DNA of 64,000 nucleotides from Thauera humireducens (lineage in GTDB: Bacteria; Pseudomonadota; Gammaproteobacteria; Burkholderiales; Rhodocyclaceae): the NCBI RefSeq assembly GCF_001051995.2, contig NZ_CP014646.1, positions 558,001 to 622,000 of the forward strand, in the 5' to 3' direction. The number at the start of each line of letters is the position of its first letter. The first letter of the stretch is position 1. A model generated the notes under the pieces. The model had not been told where the DNA came from, did not search any database, and saw only the letters and a list, made by a program, of their open reading frames with translations. The translations under genes were made by a program, and so were the position numbers. This document shows positions 34,975-44,324 of this stretch, piece by piece.

Positions 34975-36417
34975 ATGACCTCACGCGACACGGCGCCCAC
35001 GACCGAGGCGCAAGCGATTTCCGGCAGGGCCTCCACCAAGCTGTGGGCCGAGCTGCGCGCGGCGCTGCGCGGCACGAACGCCGATTACACGCGCATTCCC
35101 CTCAAGCGCGCGGTGTTCCTGCTGGCCGTGCCGATGATGCTGGAGCTGGTGCTCGAATCCACCTTCGCGGTGGTCGACATCTTCTTCGTCGCCAAGCTCG
35201 GATCGTCCGCGGTGGCCACGGTCGGGCTGACCGAGACCTATCTGTTCCTGCTCTATTCGATCGCGATGGGGCTGGCGATGGCGGTGACGGCGATCGTCGC
35301 GCGCCGGGTCGGCGAGCATCGGGGCGAAGAGGCCGCGTTGTCGGCGGTGCAGGCCATTCTGGTCGCGATCCTCGTCTCGCTGCCCTTTGCCGTGGGGGGC
35401 ATCGTCTGGGCGCAGGATCTGCTGCGGTTGATGGGAGCGGACGCCTGGGCCATCGAACACGGCTACCGCTACACCCAGTGGATGCTCGGCGGCAACGCGG
35501 TGATCCTGCTGCTGTTCGTCATCAACGCGATCTTCCGCGGCGCAGGCGACGCAGCGACGGCGATGCGTGTGCTGTGGGTCGCCAATGCGCTGAACATCGT
35601 GCTCGACCCGATCCTGATCTTCGGCCTGGGGCCGATCCCGCCACTCGGCATCGAGGGCGCGGCGATCGCGACCAATATCGGGCGTGGCGCGGGCGTGCTG
35701 ATGCAGTTGTGGATCCTCGTGCGCGGCAGCGAACATCTGCGCATCCGCCGCGCCAACCTGCGCTGGCATGGCGCGACCCTGATGCAGATCGTGCGTACCT
35801 CGCTCGGTGGCATCGGACAGATGATCGTCTCGATGACCGCCTGGATCTTCCTGATGCGCATCCTCGCGAGCGTGTCGACCGAGGCGGTCGCCGGGGCGAC
35901 GATCACGATGCGCATCATGATGTTCACGCTGATGCCGGCCTGGGGCATGTCCAACGCCGCCGCCACGCTGGTCGGCCAGAACCTCGGCGCGGGCGAGCCC
36001 GAGCGCGCCGAGGCCGCCGTGTGGCGCATCGGCTGGATGAACATGGCCTTCACGCTCGCCGTGTCGGTGGTGTTCTTCTTCCTGCACGACGAACTTGTCG
36101 CGCTGTTTTCCGATGACCCGCAGGTCATCGCCATCGGCGGCGAATGGCTCGCCATCCTGGCGTATTCCTACTTCGTCTACGGCTGGTGGATGGTGTCGGT
36201 GCAGGCCTTCAACGGCGCGGGCGACACGATGACGCCCACCTGGATCAACCTCGTGTTCTTCTGGCTGATCCAGATCCCGCTTGCGTGGGCGCTTGCGCTG
36301 CCCCTGGGGTGGGCGCACTCGGGCGTGTTCTGGGGGGTGTTCATCTCCGAGACCGCGGTCGGCCTGTTCACGCTGTGGCTGTTCAGCCGGGGGCGCTGGA
36401 AGACGGCACAGGTCTGA
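34975..36417 (+). CDS. MATE-family multidrug/toxin efflux transporter
   Basis: The protein has 480 residues and twelve membrane helices in two homologous MatE halves: the first starts at LKRAVFLLAVPMMLELVLES, the second near TLMQIVRTSLGGIGQM. VDIFFVAKLG, FRGAGDAATAM and FNGAGDTMTPT are the paired signatures expected. It uses an ion gradient to export organic cations or metabolites. About 45 extra N-terminal residues precede the first helix. No regulator is adjacent, and the intergenic region 34715-34974 shows no recognisable operator. Confidence 0.93.
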   Translation: MTSRDTAPTTEAQAISGRASTKLWAELRAALRGTNADYTRIPLKRAVFLLAVPMMLELVLESTFAVVDIFFVAKLGSSAVATVGLTETYLFLLYSIAMGLAMAVTAIVARRVGEHRGEEAALSAVQAILVAILVSLPFAVGGIVWAQDLLRLMGADAWAIEHGYRYTQWMLGGNAVILLLFVINAIFRGAGDAATAMRVLWVANALNIVLDPILIFGLGPIPPLGIEGAAIATNIGRGAGVLMQLWILVRGSEHLRIRRANLRWHGATLMQIVRTSLGGIGQMIVSMTAWIFLMRILASVSTEAVAGATITMRIMMFTLMPAWGMSNAAATLVGQNLGAGEPERAEAAVWRIGWMNMAFTLAVSVVFFFLHDELVALFSDDPQVIAIGGEWLAILAYSYFVYGWWMVSVQAFNGAGDTMTPTWINLVFFWLIQIPLAWALALPLGWAHSGVFWGVFISETAVGLFTLWLFSRGRWKTAQV

Positions 36418-36435
36418 CCGCGGCAGGCCGGATGC

Positions 36436-36885
36436 TCAGGCGGACGGGGCAATCCGCAGTGGAATCGTGACCGGTCCGTCATTGACCAGTTGCACCTTCA
36501 TGTCGGCGGCGAAGCGCCCGGTCTGGACGACGGGGTGCGCGACCTGCGCCCGGGCGACGAAGTGTTCGTACAGCGCCTGCCCGGTCTGCGGGTCGGCGGC
36601 GTTGGTGAAGCTGGGGCGATTGCCGCCCGTGGTGTCGGCCGCGAGGGTGAACTGGCTGACGATGAGCAGGCCGCCTTTCACGTCCTGCAGCGAGCGGTTC
36701 ATCTTGCCGGCCTCGTCGGAAAAGATGCGCAGCTTCAGCAGCTTGGCGAGCAGTTTGTCGGCCTCGGCGGGGGTGTCGCCGCGCTCGGCGCACACCAGCG
36801 CGAGCAGGCCGGGGCCGATCTCGCCGATGGTTTCGCCATCGACGATCACGCGTGCTTCGGAAACGCGTTGCAGCACTGCGAGCAT
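36436..36885 (-). CDS. dtd: D-aminoacyl-tRNA deacylase
   Basis: The protein has 149 residues. Dtd removes D-amino acids (and glycine mischarged on tRNA-Ala) from tRNA. Both active-site motifs are present: SQFTLAADT in the middle and [10 protein letters not shown] near the end, which holds the Gly-cisPro chirality filter. It starts [13 protein letters not shown], the usual start. It is convergent with the MATE gene and follows metY with a terminator between, so it is probably transcribed on its own. Confidence 0.96.
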   Translation of the reverse strand: MLAVLQRVSEARVIVDGETIGEIGPGLLALVCAERGDTPAEADKLLAKLLKLRIFSDEAGKMNRSLQDVKGGLLIVSQFTLAADTTGGNRPSFTNAADPQTGQALYEHFVARAQVAHPVVQTGRFAADMKVQLVNDGPVTIPLRIAPSA

Positions 36886-36905
36886 TCGGGCTCCTTCACA
36901 AGAAA

Positions 36906-36927
36906 GACGCCACCCGCAGGTGGCGTC
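36906..36927 (-). terminator. Rho-independent terminator of metY
   Basis: GACGCCACC (36906-36914) pairs with GGTGGCGTC (36919-36927), loop CGCA. On the minus strand it is followed by TTTCTTGT. It lies about 43 bp after the metY stop and 21 bp before the dtd start. Confidence 0.85.
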
Positions 36928-36969
36928 GAGAACGATGGCGGCCGTCGCGCGGGCGACGGCGGCTGGGGG

Positions 36970-38241
36970 TCAGACCGCGGCCAGCGCCTGCTCGAGGTCG
37001 GCGATGATGTCGTCGATGTGCTCGATGCCGATCGACAGGCGCACCATGTCGGGCGACACGCCGGCCTTGGCCAGTTCCGCCGGCGACAGCTGGCGGTGGG
37101 TGGTCGAGGCGGGGTGGCAGGCGAGCGACTTGGCGTCGCCGATGTTGACCAGGCGGGTGATGAGCTTGAGTGCGTCCTGGAAGCGGCCGCCGGCTTCCAG
37201 CCCACCCTTCACGCCAAACGACAGGATGCCCGAGGCACGGCCGCCCATGTACTTCTGCACCAGGCCGTGGTCGGCGTGGTCGGGCAGGCCGGCGTAGTTC
37301 ACCCACTCGACCTTGGCGTGCTTCTTCAGGTACTCGGCGACCTTGATCGTGTTGGTGCAGATGCGGTCCATGCGCAGCGCCAGCGTTTCGATGCCCTGCA
37401 GGATCAAGAAGCTGTTGAAGGGCGAGATCGCCGCGCCGGTGTTGCGCAGCGGCACCACCCGCGCGCGGCCGATGAAGGCGGCGGCACCGAGCGCCTCGGT
37501 GTAGACCACGCCGTGGTAGGACACGTCCGGCTCGTTCAGGCGCTTGAAGCGCGCCTTGTGCTCGGCCCAGGGGAACTTGCCCGAATCGACGATCACGCCG
37601 CCGATGGAGTTGCCGTGGCCGCCGAGGTACTTGGTGAGCGCATGCACCACGATGTCGGCGCCGTGTTCGAAGGGGCGGCACAGGTAGGGCGAGGGCACGG
37701 TGTTGTCGACGATCAGCGGCACGCCGGCCTTGTGTGCGATTTCGGCCAGGCGGCCGATGTCGGTGACGTTGCCCAGCGGGTTGCCGACCGATTCGCAGAA
37801 GATCGCCTTGGTGCGCTCGTCGATGAGCGCGGCGAAGCTGTCCGGGTCGCGGTAGTCGGCGAAGCGCACCTGGATGCCGAACTGCGGCAGGGTGTGGGCG
37901 AAGAGGTTGTAGGTGCCGCCGTACAGCGTCGACGCCGAGATGATGTTGTCGCCGGCTTCGGCGATGGTCTGGATCGCGTAGGTGATCGCCGACATGCCCG
38001 AGGCCACGGCCAGCGCGCCGATGCCGCCTTCCAGTTCGGCGACGCGCTGCTCGAGCACCGCGGTGGTCGGGTTCATGATGCGGGTGTAGATGTTGCCCTG
38101 CACCTTGAGGTCGAACAGGTCCGCGCCGTGCTGGGTGTCGTCGAAGGCGTAGGAGGTGGTCTGGTAGATCGGCACCGCGACGGCCTTGGTGGTCGGATCG
38201 GGCGAATAGCCGCCGTGCACGGCGATGGTTTCGAGCTTCAT
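36970..38241 (-). CDS. metY: O-acetylhomoserine sulfhydrylase / aminocarboxypropyltransferase
   Basis: The protein has 423 residues, in the Cys/Met metabolism PLP enzyme family. The PLP lysine is K204 in HALTKYLGGHG. Other signatures are YTRIMNPTTAVLEQRVAELEGG, SASTLYGGTYNLF, VDNTVPSPYLCRP and SLACHPASTTH. The length and SASTLYGGT motif favour MetY (direct sulfhydrylation of O-acetylhomoserine to homocysteine) over MetB or MetZ. It is monocistronic with its own terminator. A hairpin in the leader covers the ribosome site. Confidence 0.93.
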   Translation of the reverse strand: MKLETIAVHGGYSPDPTTKAVAVPIYQTTSYAFDDTQHGADLFDLKVQGNIYTRIMNPTTAVLEQRVAELEGGIGALAVASGMSAITYAIQTIAEAGDNIISASTLYGGTYNLFAHTLPQFGIQVRFADYRDPDSFAALIDERTKAIFCESVGNPLGNVTDIGRLAEIAHKAGVPLIVDNTVPSPYLCRPFEHGADIVVHALTKYLGGHGNSIGGVIVDSGKFPWAEHKARFKRLNEPDVSYHGVVYTEALGAAAFIGRARVVPLRNTGAAISPFNSFLILQGIETLALRMDRICTNTIKVAEYLKKHAKVEWVNYAGLPDHADHGLVQKYMGGRASGILSFGVKGGLEAGGRFQDALKLITRLVNIGDAKSLACHPASTTHRQLSPAELAKAGVSPDMVRLSIGIEHIDDIIADLEQALAAV

Positions 38242-38250
38242 GTGTCAGGT

Positions 38251-38277
38251 CTCCCCTTCGGTGAAAGTGCCGGGGAG
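38251..38277 (-). promoter_or_regulatory. Leader hairpin sequestering the metY ribosome-binding site
   Basis: On the minus strand CTCCCC (38277-38272) can pair with GGGGAG (38256-38251), which is the likely Shine-Dalgarno of metY, 9 nt before the ATG. An inner GG/CC pair tightens the loop. This could lower translation or serve a regulator; no known methionine riboswitch consensus was recognised. Confidence 0.4.
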
Positions 38278-38414
38278 TATAGCCAGCGCGCGGGGGATAT
38301 CGAAATAACCGAACAATCCAAGCCGCGGCTTCAAGCTTGCGCTGACTATGGGCCTGCGGGGCCCGAGCCGGTAAACTCCGCGGCCTTACTTACGTGATAT
38401 CGCCCGGGAAGCTC

Positions 38415-39605
38415 ATGGCCCAACTCATCCTCAACCCCGGCAAGGAACGCTCCTTGTTCCGCCGCCATCCCTGGATCTTCGCCGGTTCGGTCGACCGCCT
38501 CGACGGCCGCGCGCGGCCGGGCGACACGGTGACGGTGGTCACGGCCGAGGGCAAGGCGCTGGCGCGCGCGGCGTGGTCGCCCGAATCGCAGATCCGCGCA
38601 CGGGTGTGGAGCTTCGACGCCGAGGCGGCGATCGACCACGCCTTCTTCAAGCGCGCGGTGGCGGCCTCGATCGCGCGGCGCGCGGCGATTCCGGCGCTGC
38701 ACGGGCAGGAGGGCGTGCGCCTGATCCACGGCGAGTCCGACGGGCTGCCCGGCGTGATCGCCGACCGCTACGGCGACGTGGTGGTGCTCCAGCTCACCAG
38801 TGCCGGCGCGGACAAATGGCGCGAGGCCATCGTCGCCGGGCTGGTCCAGGCCACCGGCTGTGCAGTGATCTACGAGCGATCGGATTCCGAAGTGCGCGGG
38901 CTGGAAGGTCTGGCGCCGCGCACCGGCTGCGTGCATGGCGAACTGCCGGCGGGGGGGCTGACCATCGTCGAGAACGGCGTGTGCATGGAGGTGGATGTGG
39001 AGGGCGGCCACAAGACCGGCTTCTACCTCGACCAGCGCGACAACCGCCTGCTGACCGGCCAGCTGGCCGCCGGGCGCGACGTGCTCAACTGCTTCTGCTA
39101 CACCGGCGGTTTTTCGCTGCAGGCGCTGGCCGGCGGGGCGAAGTCGGTGCTGTCGATCGATTCCTCCGGGCCGGCGCTGGAGTCGGCGCGGCGCAACCTC
39201 GCGCTCAACCCGCAACTGGACGCCAGCCGTGCCGACTGGCACGAGGCCGACGTGTTCAAGGCGCTGCGCAATCTCAAGGACGAAGGCCAGCGCTTCGACC
39301 TGATCGTGCTCGATCCGCCCAAGTTCGCGCCCTCGGCCGCGCACGCGGATCGTGCCGCACGCGCCTACAAGGACATCAACCTGTTCGGTTTTCGCCTGCT
39401 CAACCCGGGCGGCATCCTGATGACCTATTCCTGCTCGGGCGGCATCGGCCAGGAGCTGTTCCAGAAGATCGTCGCCGGCGCCGCCACCGATGCCGGCGTC
39501 GATGCGCGCATCATCTACCGCCTGTCGGCCGCGCCGGACCATCCGATCGGGCTGGCGGTGCCGGAGGGCGAGTACCTCAAGGGCCTGGCCTGCCAGGTGG
39601 GTTGA
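38415..39605 (+). CDS. RlmI-family 23S rRNA cytosine methyltransferase
   Basis: The protein has 396 residues. An N-terminal PUA domain (LILNPGKERSLFRRHPWIFAGSV) is followed by the RlmI/YccW linker (GLPGVIADRYGDVVVLQ) and a Rossmann methyltransferase: NCFCYTGGFSLQALAGGA for SAM binding and the LDPPKFAPS catalytic loop. RlmI makes m5C1962 in E. coli 23S rRNA; the same target is likely but not proven. I chose the ATG at 38415, with GGAAG upstream; ATG 38394 adds 7 residues. It is divergent from metY. Confidence 0.9.
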   Translation: MAQLILNPGKERSLFRRHPWIFAGSVDRLDGRARPGDTVTVVTAEGKALARAAWSPESQIRARVWSFDAEAAIDHAFFKRAVAASIARRAAIPALHGQEGVRLIHGESDGLPGVIADRYGDVVVLQLTSAGADKWREAIVAGLVQATGCAVIYERSDSEVRGLEGLAPRTGCVHGELPAGGLTIVENGVCMEVDVEGGHKTGFYLDQRDNRLLTGQLAAGRDVLNCFCYTGGFSLQALAGGAKSVLSIDSSGPALESARRNLALNPQLDASRADWHEADVFKALRNLKDEGQRFDLIVLDPPKFAPSAAHADRAARAYKDINLFGFRLLNPGGILMTYSCSGGIGQELFQKIVAGAATDAGVDARIIYRLSAAPDHPIGLAVPEGEYLKGLACQVG

Positions 39606-39717
39606 GCTGCGCCGCGACCGCCAGATCCCGAGGCAAGGACACGCTGCCGTGCCCGATCGTCCGGCCTCAGGCATCATGGCGCCCCTCGCACTCCGATAAC
39701 CGCAAACAAGGCCCCGC

Positions 39718-40206
39718 ATGTACCCCATCCACGATACCGACGCCCAGTTGCTGCTGGCCACCCTGATTGCCTCGAAGCGGCGGCCTGCTGCGCTGGCGGA
39801 GATCGTGGCCGCCGCTGAATTCATGGGCTGCCCCGTGACCGCGCCCAAGGCCTGGGCGAGCGCGTTCGAACGCTTCTCCACACACGGCCTGCTGGTGGCC
39901 GAGGGCGAGGGCTACGTGCTCACGGCGGTTGCGCAGGCGATGGCCGGCGGTTTGCCGAAGAAGGCGGAAACCGACGAGCGCGTCTTCCTGGTGCGCGAAA
40001 AGCTGTCCGCCTACAAGCCGCTCGCCGAAAGTGCGCCGATCGAGATGAGCGCCGAGCAGTTCGAGGCCGCCCTCGCGGAACATGCCGCGCTGTCGCAGCA
40101 GGGTGGCAAGAACCTGCTGATGCCCAAGCCCAAGCGCGATGACGACGACCGTCCGCGCCGCCCGCAAGGCCGTCGCCCCTTTGGCAACGCCCGCCGCCGT
40201 TCGTGA
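39718..40206 (+). CDS. Hypothetical protein, possible winged-helix fold
   Basis: The protein has 162 residues. The first 75 look like a small winged helix (AALAEIVAAAEFMG, WASAFERFSTHGLLVAEGEGYVLT). The C-terminus is very basic and disordered (a KPKRDDDDRPRRPQGRR stretch), as in nucleic-acid-binding tails. I do not recognise a named family. It follows the methyltransferase by 112 bp and is followed by another small unknown gene. Confidence 0.7.
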   Translation: MYPIHDTDAQLLLATLIASKRRPAALAEIVAAAEFMGCPVTAPKAWASAFERFSTHGLLVAEGEGYVLTAVAQAMAGGLPKKAETDERVFLVREKLSAYKPLAESAPIEMSAEQFEAALAEHAALSQQGGKNLLMPKPKRDDDDRPRRPQGRRPFGNARRRS

Positions 40207-40237
40207 TGGCGCACCGCTTGCGCGAGACCAGCCTGCA

Positions 40238-40621
40238 ATGATCCCGTCCGCTGCATCGCCTCCGCCTGCCGACAGTCGCGGTTCGCGCGTGGCACTGATC
40301 TTCGCGCTGACGGCGGAGCGACTGTCGATCTGGTACGAGCACGGCCAATGGCCGACCGAGGCCCAGGGCGCCACGCTGGCGGCGGACTGGCTGGCGCGCA
40401 CCAGGCGTACCCTGCCGCTGGTCGAGCGCCGCCATCTGTCCGACCTCAGCGACCAGCTCGCGCGCCAGATCGCCGGCACCTTGTCGCGCGAGGCGGGGCT
40501 GTACACCACCCACGAAATGATGGAAGCACTGGACCCGAACTACGAGTCCGAGTTGGCCCAGTCGCTGATGGCCGAGTGTCAACGTCTGCTCGATGCCGAT
40601 CCCGGTCCGGGGCAGGCGTAG
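40238..40621 (+). CDS. Hypothetical protein
   Basis: The protein has 127 residues, helical: RVALIFALTAERLSIWYEHG near the start and ESELAQSLMAECQRLLDAD at the end, with no signal peptide or membrane helix. I do not recognise it. The ATG at 40238 is preferred; an earlier ATG at 40139 would overlap the upstream gene by 68 bp and add a Pro/Ala-rich stretch. It probably forms a pair with the preceding gene. It is convergent with the PPOX-family gene. Confidence 0.6.
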   Translation: MIPSAASPPPADSRGSRVALIFALTAERLSIWYEHGQWPTEAQGATLAADWLARTRRTLPLVERRHLSDLSDQLARQIAGTLSREAGLYTTHEMMEALDPNYESELAQSLMAECQRLLDADPGPGQA

Positions 40622-40637
40622 GCCGGGCACTTCAGGA

Positions 40638-41273
40638 TCAGTCGAAGCGGGTCAGCGGCACCTCTTCAACCACGCTATCGGCTTCCGTCATCGGCTCGCC
40701 CGCCACCGTGTGCAGCGGGATCACGCCGGCCCAGACCGGCCAGTCCAGATCCTCCGCGTCGTCCTTCACCCCCCAGTCGCGCACCTTGGCGGCGGCTTCG
40801 CTCAGTGCGATGCGCAGCAGGCCGGTGGCGTTCAGCTCCTTGTCGGTGATCGGGCGCAAGGTGTCCCAGCGGCCCGGGTAGAGGCCGTCGACGAAGGCGC
40901 GCAGGCTGCCGAGCTTGTGCGCGGGATCGGTCACCAGCTCGAAGCGGCCGTAGATGACGACCGAGCGGTAGTTCATCGAGTGGTGCATCGCCGAACGCGC
41001 CAGCACCAGCCCGTCGGCCAGTGCGATCGTCACGCAGGCTTCGCCTTCGGTCAGCGCCTTGAGCATGCGCGAGGCCTTGGCGCCGTGGATGTAGAGATGA
41101 TCGCCCTCGCGCCAGTGGATAGTGGGGATCGCATGCACCATGCCGTCGATCTGGAAGGCGACGGTGCAGATCATCGCGGCGTCGACGATGGCAGCGACAG
41201 TGGCGGCGTCGTAATGCGCGCGCTCCGGCAGGCGGCGGATGCGGGAGCGCGGAGAGGGAGCGGACGGGGGCAT
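40638..41273 (-). CDS. Pyridoxamine 5'-phosphate oxidase-family FMN-binding protein
   Basis: The protein has 211 residues. The split-barrel flavin fold is visible in RLPERAHYDAATVAAIVDAA, FQIDGMVHAIPTIHWREGDHLYIHG, LARSAMHHSMNYRSVVIYGRFELV and RPITDKELNATGLLRI. This subgroup (HugZ/nitroimidazole-resistance-like split barrels) binds FMN or heme-related cofactors; true PdxH residues are not evident. It is divergent from a MocR-type regulator, a very common pairing that suggests regulation by PLP status. Confidence 0.85.
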   Translation of the reverse strand: MPPSAPSPRSRIRRLPERAHYDAATVAAIVDAAMICTVAFQIDGMVHAIPTIHWREGDHLYIHGAKASRMLKALTEGEACVTIALADGLVLARSAMHHSMNYRSVVIYGRFELVTDPAHKLGSLRAFVDGLYPGRWDTLRPITDKELNATGLLRIALSEAAAKVRDWGVKDDAEDLDWPVWAGVIPLHTVAGEPMTEADSVVEEVPLTRFD

Positions 41274-41286
41274 GGCGAGGCGACTC

Positions 41287-41324
41287 CGGTGGTTTCGATG
41301 GTGTCATCGTAGGGTCTCGGTGGT
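41287..41324. repeat. Direct repeat CGGTGGT in the PPOX/MocR intergenic region
   Basis: CGGTGGT occurs at 41287-41293 and 41318-41324, 31 bp apart (about three helical turns), between the divergent start codons. MocR/PdxR regulators bind direct repeats, so this is a candidate operator. The second copy runs into a GGTACC palindrome. Confidence 0.45.
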
Positions 41325-41366
41325 ACCTTACATAGCGCCACAAAAGTCATGATTCATGGAGCCACG

Positions 41367-42815
41367 ATGGAACTCGACTGGCTGCTGTCCCCGCCCCTGC
41401 CCGCGGCCGTGCCGCGCCAGCGCGTGCTCTACCTGCGCCTGCGCGAGGGCGTGCTGTCGGGACGGCTACCCGCCGGTATGCGCCTTCCTGCCAGCCGCAG
41501 CCTGGCCGCGACGCTGGGGGTCGCGCGCAACACGGTGCTGTTCGCGTACGAGCAGCTGGTCGCCGAGGGTTGTCTGGTCGCGGACCGCCAGGGCACCTGC
41601 GTGGCGCCGCTGCCGGCGCGGGGCGCGGCATGTGTGACGACGGCCGCGTCATCGACGGCGCCGCCCGGGCTTTCCGTACGCGCCTCGGCAGCATGCCAGC
41701 GCGAGCCCGCGCGTGATGCCGAGGCGCTGCCGTTCTCGCCCGGTGTGCCGGATTTCGGTGCATTCCCTTTCCGCAGCTGGCGCGCCTGCCTCGAGCGCGT
41801 GTGGCGCGATGCCGGCTGGCGTCAGCTGGGCTATGCCGCGCATGGCGGCGACCCGCAGTTGCGCGAGGCCCTGGCGGATCATCTGACCGCCGTGCGCGGG
41901 CTGGCCGTGACGCCCGGGCAGATCGTCGTCACCAGTGGCACGCAGGCCGCGCTCGACCTCTGCGCCCGGCTGCTGGCCGATCATGGCGACACCGCGTGGG
42001 TGGAGAATCCCGGTTATCTTGCTGCCCGCGTCGCCTTCGGGCTGGCCGGCCTGCAGGTGCATGACGTCACCGTCGATGCGCAAGGCTTGGCGCCGGACGA
42101 GGAGGACTGGGGCCGCCATCGCCCGCGGCTGATCATGGTGACGCCCTCGCACCAGTACCCCACTGGCGGCGTGATGCCGCTGTCGCGCCGCCTGGCCCTG
42201 ATCGAGCGTGCCCGCGACGCTGGTGCCTGGATCGTCGAGGATGACTACGACAGCGAGTTCCGCCGCGGCGGCCCGGCGCCGCCCGCGCTGTTCGGCCTGC
42301 AGCCCGATGCGCCGGTCGTCTATGCCGGCACCTTCAGCAAGACGCTCTATCCCGGGCTGCGACTCGGCTATCTGGTGCTGCCGCGGGCGATTGCCGACGA
42401 CTTCGTCCATGCCGCGGCACTGGCCACGCGCGCCGGGCAGGGCATCGAGCAGCGTGCGCTGGCCGACTTCATCCGGCGCGGCCACTACATCACCCACCTG
42501 CGTCACATGCGCGCACGCTACAACAGCCGGCAGGCGGCACTGCGCACGGCCCTGCAGCAGGCCTTCGGGCCGGATGTGGCCTTGTCCGGCGGGGAGGCCG
42601 GACTGCATCTGGTGATGTGGTTGCCTGATCAGGTGCGCGACGTGACCGTGGCGCAACGCGCTGCCGCGCTGGGCCTGGGCGTGCGGGCGCTGTCCGCCTA
42701 CGCCCGGCCGCCGGTGCGCTGCAACGGCCTGGTGCTGGGCTACGGCAATCTGGACGAGGGCAATGTCGGCGAGGCAGTGCGGCGCCTGAAGCGGGCGCTG
42801 GACGACCGGCCCTGA
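41367..42815 (+). CDS. MocR/PdxR-type regulator (GntR helix-turn-helix fused to aminotransferase fold)
   Basis: The protein has 482 residues. The N-terminal GntR winged helix (about 20-80) shows [20 protein letters not shown] and [23 protein letters not shown] linker of about 40 residues leads to a fold-type I aminotransferase domain: [46 protein letters not shown], and the PLP lysine K325 in [15 protein letters not shown]. These proteins use PLP as effector and control vitamin B6 or related genes. The start at 41367 follows GAGCCACG. It is divergent from the PPOX flavoprotein, its probable target. Confidence 0.92.
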   Translation: MELDWLLSPPLPAAVPRQRVLYLRLREGVLSGRLPAGMRLPASRSLAATLGVARNTVLFAYEQLVAEGCLVADRQGTCVAPLPARGAACVTTAASSTAPPGLSVRASAACQREPARDAEALPFSPGVPDFGAFPFRSWRACLERVWRDAGWRQLGYAAHGGDPQLREALADHLTAVRGLAVTPGQIVVTSGTQAALDLCARLLADHGDTAWVENPGYLAARVAFGLAGLQVHDVTVDAQGLAPDEEDWGRHRPRLIMVTPSHQYPTGGVMPLSRRLALIERARDAGAWIVEDDYDSEFRRGGPAPPALFGLQPDAPVVYAGTFSKTLYPGLRLGYLVLPRAIADDFVHAAALATRAGQGIEQRALADFIRRGHYITHLRHMRARYNSRQAALRTALQQAFGPDVALSGGEAGLHLVMWLPDQVRDVTVAQRAAALGLGVRALSAYARPPVRCNGLVLGYGNLDEGNVGEAVRRLKRALDDRP

Positions 42816-42836
42816 GACCGCATTGCCGGGCCAGTT

Positions 42837-44324
42837 TCAGCCCTGCGCGGTGCTCGATCCGCCGCCCAGCGCCCGGTAGAGCTGCACGACCGACTGATGC
42901 AGCAGGCGACTGGTCTGCGACAGCGCCAGCTCGCTGTCGAAAAGCTGACGTTCGGCGTCGATTACCTCGAAATAGCTGGAGATGCCAGCGAGGTAGCGCG
43001 CGTTGGTGACACGCAGGCGCTCCCGGTTGGCGTGAACGACCTTGCGCGTGGCGTCGCGTTGCCGGCTGAGCTGCTCGAAGGCGACCAGTGCGTCACTGAC
43101 CTCGCGGAAGGCCTGGCGAATCGTGGCCTTGTACTGTTCCACCTGGATGCGCTGCTGCGCTTCGGCGGCGGCCACGCCCGAGCGCAGGCGTCCGGCGTCG
43201 AACAGGGGCAGGCCGACGGCAGGCTGGAGCGACCATGCCTGGCGGCCGCTGTCGAACAGCTGGGCAAGGTCGGTGGTGGCGAACCCCAGCAGCGTGGTCA
43301 GGGTGATGCGCGGCAGGAAGGCCTTGCGTGCGGCGTCCAGATTCGCGCCCGCGCCACGAAGCGACGCTTCCGCGGCGCGGATGTCCGGGCGTCGCTGCAG
43401 CAGCTCGGACGGCAGCCCGGTGGTGACCTGCGCAGGCGGCGTGAGCGTATCGAGGTGTGACGCGCGCCTGATGGTGCCCGGATTGCGCCCGAGCAGGACG
43501 GCGAGTGCGTTTTCGGTCTGGGCAATGCGTCGCGCCTGGTCGGCAAGCGCCTGCTCGGAGCCCGCCAGCAGCGATTCCGCCTGACGCACGTCGAGAATGG
43601 ACGAGACGCCCTCGTCGAAGCGCGCACGGGTCAGGCGCAGCGCCTTGCGCCGGCCATCGATCGTGCGGCGGGTGATCTCGTGCTGGGCGTCCAGATCGAG
43701 GAGCTCGAGGTACAGCGAGGAGACTTGGGCGATCAGGCTGGTGCGCACGCCATCTGCCAGGGCCGCGTTGGCCAGCACCTCGCGCCGTGCCGCTTCGGTG
43801 CGTGCCTCGAGCCGCCCCCACAGGTCGATCTCCCACGCGGGCATCGTCAGGCCGACCGAGGCATTCTCGCTGATCGTGTTCTCGCGCGGATCGAAGCCTG
43901 GCAAGCGTTCGCGGGATGCGCTCGCAGAAGCATCGATGCCCGGGAACAGGGCGGCGCGCTCGATGCCGTACTGCGCGCGGGCAAGCTCGATGCGTTCGAT
44001 CGCGATGCGCAGGTCGGCATTGGCGGCGAGGGCTGCGTCGATGAGCGCGTGCAGCTCGGGAATGGGCAGCAGGGCGTGCCAGGGCAGGGTGGCGAGACTG
44101 TCCGGCAGCGCGTCGGGGTTCGGAAGGAGACGGGCTTCGCCCGTCCTCGCGTCGCCCGGCTGAGCTTCCGGGGGCCGGTGCCAGGTTTCCGGCAGGTCGA
44201 TTGCCGGCGCGACGAAGGGGGCCGACTGGCAGCCGCAGAGCATTGCCACGGCAATCAGGGGCAGGCTGCGCCGCTTCAGCATGGTGAGGGCGATGGGGGA
44301 CCGGGACATGCGCGTCGGACTCAT
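42837..44324 (-). CDS. Outer-membrane factor lipoprotein of an RND efflux system (NodT/OprM family)
   Basis: The protein has 495 residues. A lipoprotein signal is seen (VAMLCGCQS, lipid cysteine near residue 32), then two tandem outer-membrane-efflux repeats typical of NodT-family factors (AWEIDLWGRLEARTEAARRE; LLQRRPDIRAAEASLRGAGAN; VGLPLFDAGRLRSGVAAAE). It forms the outer-membrane channel for the RND pump. The ATG at 44324 overlaps the permease stop by 4 bp; the much longer open frame upstream is antisense-like artefact within the permease gene. It is the last gene of the operon. Confidence 0.93.
   Translation of the reverse strand: MSPTRMSRSPIALTMLKRRSLPLIAVAMLCGCQSAPFVAPAIDLPETWHRPPEAQPGDARTGEARLLPNPDALPDSLATLPWHALLPIPELHALIDAALAANADLRIAIERIELARAQYGIERAALFPGIDASASASRERLPGFDPRENTISENASVGLTMPAWEIDLWGRLEARTEAARREVLANAALADGVRTSLIAQVSSLYLELLDLDAQHEITRRTIDGRRKALRLTRARFDEGVSSILDVRQAESLLAGSEQALADQARRIAQTENALAVLLGRNPGTIRRASHLDTLTPPAQVTTGLPSELLQRRPDIRAAEASLRGAGANLDAARKAFLPRITLTTLLGFATTDLAQLFDSGRQAWSLQPAVGLPLFDAGRLRSGVAAAEAQQRIQVEQYKATIRQAFREVSDALVAFEQLSRQRDATRKVVHANRERLRVTNARYLAGISSYFEVIDAERQLFDSELALSQTSRLLHQSVVQLYRALGGGSSTAQG

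Noticed and set aside
38242..38414. SAM or other methionine riboswitch before metY
   Set aside because: No SAM-I, SAM-II or SAH consensus was recognised in the short leader; only the ribosome-site hairpin is visible.
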